Assembly: GCA_038210495.1 (NCBI GenBank)
Contig: JBBQWR010000013.1
Coordinates: 51,397-115,396, forward strand
Reading direction: 5' to 3'
Length of the DNA stretch: 64,000 bases
From: JBBQWR01 sp038210495
Lineage (GTDB): Bacteria; Planctomycetota; Planctomycetia; Pirellulales; DATAWG01
Position numbers and translations under genes: made by a program. The notes under the pieces are model-generated. The model saw only the letters and a program-made list of their open reading frames with translations, was not told the DNA's origin and did no database searches. Numbering within the stretch: the first letter of the stretch is position 1; every line of letters begins with the position of its first letter. Below, piece after piece: positions 7,719-14,859 of this stretch.

Positions 7719-10175
7719 TTATTCGTAGCGCAGGGCTTCGATCGGATCCAGTCGCGAGGCTTTCCACGCCGGATAGAAACCGAAGATAATTCCCACGCCG
7801 GCCGAGATCACGACCGCCAGCACGATCACGGGAATCGACGGCTCCGTGGGCCAATTCTTGATCTGGCGCACCAGGATCGAAGTGATGCGTCCGAGGGCGA
7901 TCCCGACCGCGCCGCCGAGTAAACACAGGAGAACGGCTTCGACCAAAAATTGCCGCAAGATTTGAAAGTCGCGGGCGCCGACTGCCATCCGCAAGCCGAT
8001 CTCGCGGGTCCGCTCGGTCACGGAGACGAGCATGATATTCATGATCCCGACGCCACCGACGACAAGTGAGATCGCCGCGACGACCATCAGCAAAACGCCC
8101 ATTTGATCGGCGGCCGACGACATCTTCTTTTGCACTTCGGTCATATCTCGGATGTCGAAATCGTTGCCCCGCTCGGGCCGCAAATGGTGGCGTTCGCGGA
8201 GCAGGGCCGTGATCTGATCGATGGCCAACGGCACCTCGGCCGTGCTTCCCGCTTTGGCGATCATCATGTCGAAATTGATGAACCGCACGAGTTGCGGGGT
8301 GTCGGCTGCTTGGGCCACCGACGGCACATCGTACAACGACATGGCCGTCGGATAAAGATTATCGAGACTGTTAAGCGTCGCGGCCGCGTTTTGGGTATTC
8401 ACGGTCTGCGCCGCGGCGGTGGTGCTCCCCGCGCCGCCGGCGTTGACCCGAAATTTGACCGTCGTCCAAGGAGCAATCACCGTGTCGTCCTGATCCTGGC
8501 CGAGCATGTTGGCGCCCTTTTTGGCCAGCACGCCGACGACGCGAAACGTCACGTTCTGGATTCGCACGTCTTTGCCCAGCGGCGATTCGTCTTGGAACAG
8601 CTCGTGCTTGAGCGTGGCGCCGATCAGGCATACATTGCTGCCGTTGTGGACGTCGCGGTCGGTGAACATCTCGCCTTCGTCGATCTCCCATTCGCGGACG
8701 CGGATATAAGAGGGCGCCGTGCCGCTGAGCGACTTGGGAACCCAATTGCGATTCCCATAGACGACCTGAGCGCGAGCCCACACGATGGGCGCCACCTCGC
8801 TGACGGCCGGACATTGGCGCAGGATCTCGTCCATGTCGTCGGGCTTGAGAGTTTGAAAACTGCCGCTGCCGAAGCTAACGCTGCCGCTCATCGCGGCGCC
8901 CGGAAAGATCAGCAAGTTGTTGGCGCCCATGCTGGCGATGATTTTTTGGACTCCTAGCCGGGATCCTTGGCCGATCTCGGTCATGGCGATGACGGCGCCA
9001 ACGCCGATAATCACGCCCAGCGCGGTCAGAGCCGAACGGAGTTTGTTTCGCCGCAGGGCATTCAAGGCGGAGCGCAGCGTGATGGGCAGTAAATTGGGTA
9101 GGGCAAACCCACGCGGGCGGTGCTTCGGCGATGGCAGTTCGATTACCCGCGCGACGGCATCCGCGCGGCGCTGAGTTTGAGTCAAAACGTGGTCGATTTC
9201 GGTGACGATTGCGCTTCCGGTCGTCGATCGGCTGTAACTGGGCGCGCGCCGAATCTCCGCATCGGCCGTATGAATCATAGGATCGTCAACGGTCGCGACC
9301 GAGGCGGCGATCCGCGGCACGACGATTCCTGGCGTGCCTTCGGCCGATTCGAAGGCGCGGCCGCGCGAGAACGGCCAAAGACGCCGGCGCGACGCCGAAT
9401 CGGCGCGAGATCGGCTATGCGGTCCTCGCGGTTCGCTGGGGCCGGCATGCGCGGGGCCGCTCGAAGTCAATTCAAGCAGCTCGGCCCGCTCCGGCGCCTG
9501 CTCCTCGACAATCAGTCCGTCCGCGACCTGGATGGTGCGATGAGCGAAGCTGGCGACTTTCGGATCGTGGGTGACCAGCACGACCGTGATTCCCTCGGCG
9601 TTCAGTTGCTGAAACATCCGCAAAATCTCGACGCTCGTCTTGGAATCGAGATTGCCGGTCGGCTCATCGGCCAGGACGAGAGCGGGGCGGTTCACAAGCG
9701 CCCGGGCGATCGCCACCCGCTGCTGCTGACCGCCGGACATCTGCGACGGTTCGTGGTTGAGGCGATCTCCCAATCCGACTTCTTCCAGCAGCGACTGAGC
9801 CAGCCGGCGTGCTTCTTTGCCTGGCGGACGTTTGGCGGCGTAATCGAGCGGCATGACGACGTTGTTCTTGGCGGTGGTCCGGGGCAACAGATTGAAGCTC
9901 TGAAACACAAACCCCAGCTTGGCCGTTCGAACGAGCGCCCGGCGATTGGCGTTCAGGCCGCTCATCTCTTGTCCATCCAGCCAATAACGACCGGAGGTCG
10001 GCCGATCGAGACAGCCGAGAATATTCATGAGCGTCGTCTTGCCGGACCCCGACGCGCCCATCAGCGCGATCATCTCGCCGCGGCGAATCGTCAGCGAGAC
10101 GCCTTTAAGGACGTTCAGATCGACTTCGCCGAGACGATAGGTCTTCGTGATATTTTCGAGCCGGATTAGGTCCAT
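7719..10175 (-). CDS. MacB-type ABC transporter, ATPase fused to permease
   Basis: Inner-membrane ABC exporter half of a tripartite macrolide, peptide or lipoprotein-type system. The 818-residue protein begins with an ATPase: Walker A GASGSGKTT at residues 40-48, signature MSGGQQQRVAIARAL and Walker B LVLADEPTGNLDS. After a Ser/Arg-rich linker of roughly 130 residues comes the MacB periplasmic core and FtsX permease: the first membrane helix is at LRSALTALGVIIGVGAVIAM, and three C-terminal helices include MGVLLMVVAAISLVVGGVGI. The linker is much longer than in E. coli MacB. No MacA adaptor or outer-membrane channel is beside it, so partners must lie elsewhere. It is convergent with the GH51 gene, 25 bases apart. 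Confidence 0.9.
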   Translation of the reverse strand: MDLIRLENITKTYRLGEVDLNVLKGVSLTIRRGEMIALMGASGSGKTTLMNILGCLDRPTSGRYWLDGQEMSGLNANRRALVRTAKLGFVFQSFNLLPRTTAKNNVVMPLDYAAKRPPGKEARRLAQSLLEEVGLGDRLNHEPSQMSGGQQQRVAIARALVNRPALVLADEPTGNLDSKTSVEILRMFQQLNAEGITVVLVTHDPKVASFAHRTIQVADGLIVEEQAPERAELLELTSSGPAHAGPSEPRGPHSRSRADSASRRRLWPFSRGRAFESAEGTPGIVVPRIAASVATVDDPMIHTADAEIRRAPSYSRSTTGSAIVTEIDHVLTQTQRRADAVARVIELPSPKHRPRGFALPNLLPITLRSALNALRRNKLRSALTALGVIIGVGAVIAMTEIGQGSRLGVQKIIASMGANNLLIFPGAAMSGSVSFGSGSFQTLKPDDMDEILRQCPAVSEVAPIVWARAQVVYGNRNWVPKSLSGTAPSYIRVREWEIDEGEMFTDRDVHNGSNVCLIGATLKHELFQDESPLGKDVRIQNVTFRVVGVLAKKGANMLGQDQDDTVIAPWTTVKFRVNAGGAGSTTAAAQTVNTQNAAATLNSLDNLYPTAMSLYDVPSVAQAADTPQLVRFINFDMMIAKAGSTAEVPLAIDQITALLRERHHLRPERGNDFDIRDMTEVQKKMSSAADQMGVLLMVVAAISLVVGGVGIMNIMLVSVTERTREIGLRMAVGARDFQILRQFLVEAVLLCLLGGAVGIALGRITSILVRQIKNWPTEPSIPVIVLAVVISAGVGIIFGFYPAWKASRLDPIEALRYE

Positions 10176-10453
10176 TCAAGTATCCGCATTGAGCGATCGG
10201 CGGCAGGAGTATGTAGGAAGCGGCCCGCGGCGACACTCAATCTCTCGTCCGGCGCCGGGCCAAGGTTCCTGGCCGGAGCACCCCGAACGAGAATCGAAAT
10301 CGCCGAGGAGAACGCTGAGTCAGATCGACTGCCGATTTGCAAAGGAGGGCGTGTGCGGGTGGGCGGGAAATTTGGCAGCACCCGCATTCTAGCCGATTGG
10401 CGGGCTGGCCTCAAGAAATTTTTCCGCGCCCCCGAGGCCCCGGTCGCATAGCA

Positions 10454-11167
10454 CTATGCGGCCTGGCGCCGGCGAATCCCTCCACTGAGCAGCACAAGCC
10501 CGAAACCGCTAACCAGTAGCGCCAGCGTCGCCGGTTCGGGCGCCGCCGTCAGATTGTCCATGCCGAACCGGCCGTTGAGCTTGTCGCCGACTTCCGCGGG
10601 CGACGCCGAGCTCAACACGCGAAAATCTCCCACAGACGTCAAAAATGTGGCCAGGGCAGTCGCCGAGTTGAGCGCCGTTAAGTTGGCGGCATTGATCGCA
10701 AAAACCGCATGATGCCACGCGCCGTCGGCCGGTAGAACGAAAGCTGTCGTGGAAGCGTAACTCGGCGTTGCGCTGTTGCCACCGCTTTGCCGCAAGGCGA
10801 TTCGCATGGATAGCGCCTGCGTTCCGAAATTCTCAAGATCCATCGCGATCGCGCTGACGCCCGCCGAAATGAAATTGCCGTCCCATTGATTAGCGTTGAA
10901 CGAAATCAACCGCGAACCGCCGCCGAACGTCCCGGATGAAACCTGCAAATACCTGTCGCCCGAGCCGGTTGGTCCGCCGGTCGTCACGTTGACGGGGTCC
11001 GGCGCATTGGCGTTCGCCCAACTGGCGAGCGTGCCGTCTTGAAACGTGTCGATTTGTCCGTTCACGATCTGACCGGCAGGCGCCGAGTTCTGCCAAAGGG
11101 CTAACATTCCCAGGATCAACAGGACCGCCGGGAGCCATCTTACAAGAACCGTGATGTTTTTGATCAT
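10454..11167 (-). CDS. PEP-CTERM secreted protein
   Basis: Predicted exported surface protein of 237 residues with a PEP-CTERM exosortase sorting signal. An N-terminal signal segment follows ATG 11167 (MIKNITVLVRWLPAVLLILG). The body contains a beta-sandwich-like region (FQDGTLASWANANAPDP, DLENFGTQALSMRIAL) similar to other planctomycetal discoidin-like PEP-CTERM proteins. The C-terminus shows APEPATL, a hydrophobic helix and GGIRRRQAA. A longer frame from 11260 exists, but its extra 31 residues precede the signal peptide and were rejected. No exosortase is in the window. PEP-CTERM proteins commonly accompany exopolysaccharide loci, which agrees with the export lipoprotein at 13481. Confidence 0.83.
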   Translation of the reverse strand: MIKNITVLVRWLPAVLLILGMLALWQNSAPAGQIVNGQIDTFQDGTLASWANANAPDPVNVTTGGPTGSGDRYLQVSSGTFGGGSRLISFNANQWDGNFISAGVSAIAMDLENFGTQALSMRIALRQSGGNSATPSYASTTAFVLPADGAWHHAVFAINAANLTALNSATALATFLTSVGDFRVLSSASPAEVGDKLNGRFGMDNLTAAPEPATLALLVSGFGLVLLSGGIRRRQAA

Positions 11168-11507
11168 CGGAATATCCCGAATAAAAAGTAACGAAACGAC
11201 AAGGCGCCTAGTGTCGACGAAAAATCGCGAGAAGATTGAGCGCCAGTGAGCACCGCTCAACGAAAGAACGGTCGCCGACGATGGACTTGGTTCAGCAGAA
11301 TCGCGAAAACAAGAGTGCTATTCTTCAAAAGGCAATAGCACGGGCATCTGCATTAGCGGCCGATGGAAGATTCGCGGCTGAAAGGCCAAAAGATCCGAGA
11401 AGCCACCACTTATATAGCGACGGCCGTCGGAGGAAGCAACAGATTGGAAGAACTTTTTAGCCCCCCGATGCCATGTCCTTTGCCGCCGGCGCCGTTCGAG
11501 GTAGTTT
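11168..11507. other. Intergenic, no gene seen (340 bp)
   Basis: Short reading frames in both directions have no family features. The stretch must contain the upstream region of the PEP-CTERM gene; no clear promoter was called. Confidence 0.5.
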
Positions 11508-12047
11508 CTACGCAAGCGCCTGTTGCAATTGAGCCTTGGTGATCGGCTTGCCAAGCACCTGATCGACGCCGTCGGGCATGTCGCCGGTGACGCACAGTCG
11601 GTCGGCCCAGCCAGTTAGCAGCAAAACGCGAGTGTTGGGGGACAAATGCTTGGCTGCCTTGGCCATCTCGCGGCCGTCCATGCCCGGCATGCCCAAATCG
11701 GTGATCAGCACGTCGATGGGCTCGACGCCAATCCGATCGATTACCTCGGCTCCGGAATTGGTCGTCGTCACATCGTGTCCCAATTGGCGCAGCATTCCTT
11801 GAAGCGCTTCGAGGACGCGTAGGTCGTCGTCGATGCAGATGATCCGTCGGCTGCTTTTTGGGGCCACCAACACAGGCGCAACTGGCGCCGCGGCAATTTC
11901 CGTTCGGGGCAGACACAGGCGCATCGTCGTGCCGCGACCCAATTGGGAATCGACCTCCATCCGTCCGCGATGCCGCTCGGCGACACCGTGGACCCCGCGC
12001 TCGACCCCTGGAACGACCTGCGTCCATTTGTCCCGCGATTCGGCCAT
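11508..12047 (-). pseudogene. Receiver domain with residual kinase tail: remnant of a hybrid histidine kinase
   Basis: The 179-residue frame starts inside what was a GHKL ATPase. Residues 16-46 (ERGVHGVAERHRGRMEVDSQ, then LGRGTTMRLCLPR) match the last strand and G2 region of a histidine kinase, but the HisKA domain, N-box and G1 box are absent. A complete receiver follows: acidic pair in IICIDDD, phospho-acceptor Asp in LITDLGMPGMDG, Thr in LLLTGW and Lys in VLGKPI. Bases 12048-12276 show no continuation in any frame. The simplest reading is a truncated or frameshifted hybrid kinase whose receiver is still intact. Expression as a stand-alone receiver from ATG 12047 is possible. Confidence 0.6.
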
Positions 12048-12276
12048 TCTCGCCGGGCTGGCCGTGATTTGATCGCGATGTTATGCACGCCCTCGGGCGG
12101 CGCCTCGACGGTCACCTTCTGTTCTCCCGACCGTCCTTCCCAGCCGGCTAGGACATAATGACCGGGAGCCTAGGGAAAGGTCTACCACGACGATGGCCAT
12201 TCGAATGTTCCAGAACGGGACTTTCGACGAGACGCCTCCGTCCCGGCCCCATGTGTTCCGCCGGACCCAGACCTCG

Positions 12277-12741
12277 TCAGCCGGAGTCCGAATCGTCCGA
12301 CGAGATCACCTGCAAGAAACGGCCACCACTCTCATACCAACCGAGTCGAGTGAAGCGGCACCAGGTAAGGTCGATTTGCACTTGAATCGCGGGACCATCG
12401 GCTCGGTCGAGGCTCACGATCGCCTGACGGAACGCCAATGGCTGCTGATGATAAAAGCCCAGTCCATGCTCGGAAATCTGCTTGCCGACCACGACGATGT
12501 GCTCGTCTAGCCGCGTTCGGCCATCGTCGGCCAAGGGCGCCAATCGAACCAAATAGGGATATGGATAGCGTCGCTCTCCGCGTCGCTCGAGTTGGGCGAC
12601 ACTCGGATAAACGCAGGCCAAGAGACTGCGAAGGCCCTCGCGCTTGTTGGAATCCAACACGAGTGAACCGCTGGACCCGATGTGGGCCAGCGACGGCGCA
12701 TGGTGCGACATGACAGGGCTCGATGAGTTGAGGCGGGGCAT
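12277..12741 (-). CDS. PilZ-like domain protein
   Basis: Soluble protein of 154 residues. The pattern RRGERRYPYP (Arg pair spaced as RxxxR, residues 53-58) followed about 30 residues later by KQISEHGLGFY resembles the RxxxR and (D/N)xSxxG motifs of PilZ c-di-GMP-binding domains, here with Gln-Ile-Ser in place of the acidic residue. A beta-rich end (IQVQIDLTWCRFTRLGWYES, GGRFLQVI) fits the six-stranded barrel. It lies between a receiver remnant and exopolysaccharide export genes, a typical place for c-di-GMP effectors. Binding is an inference because the second motif is imperfect. The first ~45 residues have no recognisable domain. Confidence 0.62.
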   Translation of the reverse strand: MPRLNSSSPVMSHHAPSLAHIGSSGSLVLDSNKREGLRSLLACVYPSVAQLERRGERRYPYPYLVRLAPLADDGRTRLDEHIVVVGKQISEHGLGFYHQQPLAFRQAIVSLDRADGPAIQVQIDLTWCRFTRLGWYESGGRFLQVISSDDSDSG

Positions 12742-12760
12742 AGAACGACGGTCTTCATTA

Positions 12761-12778
12761 CCCCTAGAGAATTAGGGG
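12761..12778. promoter_or_regulatory. Small palindrome upstream of the PilZ-like gene
   Basis: CCCCTA and TAGGGG are separated by six bases, 20-37 bases ahead of the PilZ-like ATG. It could be an operator half-site pair or part of the leader; function is not shown. Confidence 0.25.
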
Positions 12779-12925
12779 CGCGGCGAATGCCAATGAATAC
12801 TTACGTCGGAATTTAGCCAGCGTCAAATCGGGCGCCGGTTTTCGGCGGCGCATAAAAACGCCGGGCGATCCGACCGGCGCTATCTTAAAGACCGCGATTC
12901 GGCGCGAGACCAATCGTCGATTGGC

Positions 12926-13303
12926 CTATTTGAGCTTGCCGTTGAAATAATGCGAGCCATCCATGAATACGGCCGCATGGCCCGTCGGCCGAATTCGTCC
13001 CGAGGCGCCGGTGGCCCCAATGCCCGTGCTGGTCCGCACCTGATTCAGTTCCTGCTGCAATTGGTTGATGTTGGACGATTGCCGCGAGTTAATGTCGTAT
13101 TGCTCCAAGAACGGTCGCACATTGTTTTGGTAATTTCCGACCGCTCCCGGATTGACGAACAAATTTAAATACGGGCTTACCGTGGGCCGGGGAGTGTATT
13201 GCAGGTTCGACGGTCCACCACCTTGGGCCATGGCGGTCGAGCTAAACCAGCTCATGGCGGCGCAAGCGACACAGCCGGAGACAAGAAGTTTGAAATTTTT
13301 CAT
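12926..13303 (-). CDS. Small secreted protein, unknown function
   Basis: Protein of 125 residues not matched to a named family. ATG 13303 is chosen because GAAAGGAAC lies just upstream and it begins a clear signal peptide, MKNFKLLVSGCVACAAMSWF, ending near STAMAQ. The mature part is Asn/Gln-rich (RQSSNINQLQQELNQVRTST, a possible short coiled coil) and ends in GHAAVFMDGSHYFNGK. Similar small exported proteins occur in planctomycetes. It lies about 180 bases downstream of the polysaccharide export gene on the same strand and may be co-transcribed, so an envelope or exopolysaccharide-related role is the best guess. Confidence 0.65.
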   Translation of the reverse strand: MKNFKLLVSGCVACAAMSWFSSTAMAQGGGPSNLQYTPRPTVSPYLNLFVNPGAVGNYQNNVRPFLEQYDINSRQSSNINQLQQELNQVRTSTGIGATGASGRIRPTGHAAVFMDGSHYFNGKLK

Positions 13304-13480
13304 GGAAAGTTCCTTTCGGCGCCAGAGCCGAGTTTTCATCTACCGCTATTGTATACGCGAGCTGCCGAAAAATCCTTCGCGACTCGCAGGTGAGCGAACA
13401 CACTCCGGGGCTTCGGAGCCCTGGCCACCCAGGGCAAGCACGCCTCCAGCCTCGGGACACCTGAGCCATTATGAGCGAAG

Positions 13481-14548
13481 CTAATTGTTGCCGCCTTGGT
13501 TTAGACCGGGGCGTTTGATTTGCTCGATGCTCTGGACACCCAGCGACGTGGCGCCAAACAATCGTTCGAACGGCGCCGTGACTTTGTTCACAAAACTGTC
13601 GAAGGCGACCAGTTCGTCCTGCGAAATGTAGAGCCGATCACCCGGCAGAATCTGATAGTTGGTCGCCGTATTGCCCCCTTGCGTGATGTCGTCCCAATTG
13701 ACCCGCAGAATCTGATCGCAGCCGAAATGGTCGGGCGCCGGCCGAGCGATAAAGATCTTTTTCTTATTGGCGACTCGCGACAGGCCGTTTATCTGGGATA
13801 CGGCGTCGAGGACTGTCTCATTGCCGGTAATTTGCACTCGAGTCAGCGAGTCTCCCAGCCCGGCGCCTTGCCCGACAATGTAGTAGACCTTGCTGGCATA
13901 GCTGAAGACATCGACGGAGACTTCCGGCGTGTCGAGATATTTGCTCAGGTGTTTCTCGATAGTCGTCTTCGCCTCGTCGACTGTTAGGCCGGTGATAAAA
14001 ACGGTGCCGTACGTGCCCAAATTAACAGTGCCGTCGGGTCCCACGCGGTGCTGGCCTTGAATGGCTTGCATGCCCGCCGACGCGGCAAGCGTGACGGAAA
14101 CTTCCGGTTGCTTGAGAATTCGATTGAGTTGGCGATAGACTGCTTCGGCCGCTTCTTCGAGCGTCAAGTTGGACACTTTTACGCGGCCGTAGGCGGGGCC
14201 CAAATTGAGCGTGCCCCCTGGCTCGACGGCGTAAGTGCCGGTGATGGGTTGGTCGCGGAGCGTGCCGGTGACGTTAACACCCAATGAATCGAGCGCCTCG
14301 ATCTTATAGGGCGGCTTGGGCACCACTTTGATCGCGTCGATTTCCAAGATATCCGGCGGCTCAATAACATAATTGGGCAGCGACATCCTGTTTTTTTCGG
14401 TGGCGATCGGGTCCGGATTGACCATCATCGGCGCCGGATCGGCGGCAGGGCCGTCGTGAAAATGGCATCCGCCAATGAACATGCCAGCTAGCGCGGCTGC
14501 TAGCAATAGGCGATTTTTCGACAAGCTATCGGACATGGGGGGACTCAT
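13481..14548 (-). CDS. Polysaccharide export lipoprotein (Wza-like, two SLBB domains)
   Basis: Outer-membrane or periplasmic export protein of 355 residues. The lipobox LAGMFIGGC gives a lipidated Cys28. The Poly_export domain begins at YVIEPPDILEIDAI near residue 60 and contains GTYAVEPGGTLNLG. Two SLBB-like segments follow: HRVGPDGTVNLG with GLTVDEAKTTIEKHL, then KVYYIVGQGAGLGD to DAVSQINGL. Near the C-terminus YQILPGDRLYISQDEL is typical of planctomycetal members. No polymerase, Wzc-like kinase or glycosyltransferase is adjacent, so this is a detached exporter; the small secreted protein, PilZ-like protein and PEP-CTERM gene downstream form its functional neighbourhood. Confidence 0.88.
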   Translation of the reverse strand: MSPPMSDSLSKNRLLLAAALAGMFIGGCHFHDGPAADPAPMMVNPDPIATEKNRMSLPNYVIEPPDILEIDAIKVVPKPPYKIEALDSLGVNVTGTLRDQPITGTYAVEPGGTLNLGPAYGRVKVSNLTLEEAAEAVYRQLNRILKQPEVSVTLAASAGMQAIQGQHRVGPDGTVNLGTYGTVFITGLTVDEAKTTIEKHLSKYLDTPEVSVDVFSYASKVYYIVGQGAGLGDSLTRVQITGNETVLDAVSQINGLSRVANKKKIFIARPAPDHFGCDQILRVNWDDITQGGNTATNYQILPGDRLYISQDELVAFDSFVNKVTAPFERLFGATSLGVQSIEQIKRPGLNQGGNN

Positions 14549-14859
14549 CCGGCTGATTGGGGCGATTTAGGCCGCCATGGATCGTTAAACTCGCTCTAAT
14601 CCGACCAGTCGGTTTAATCGGCACATTGGCCCGCAAACTTTGCCGAGTCTTCGCGGTCAAACAAGAAACTCACGCTGGCATTTAATAGGTGCGGGCCAAC
14701 CAATTAATCTGGCGCAGGGGCTGAAAGGAGCGTGCCACGGTGGCTTTACGGCGCCTCCGTGGCGCCGCTAAAATTGGCTCGCCCAACGCTTGCAAGCACT
14801 GGATTTGTTTCTGCTTAGTTTTGGCTTGTCCTCTTGCCCAAGGTAAAAAAGCACCGCTA
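14549..14859. other. Divergent intergenic region (311 bp)
   Basis: Lies between the outward-reading export gene and leuS. It must hold both promoters. No structured leader such as a T-box was recognised. Confidence 0.5.

Noticed and set aside
7719..10175. MacAB-TolC style operon
   Set aside because: Only the MacB component is present; neighbouring genes on either side are unrelated.
14549..14859. T-box or other amino-acid-responsive leader before leuS
   Set aside because: No T-box bulge sequence or terminator/antiterminator pair is recognisable.
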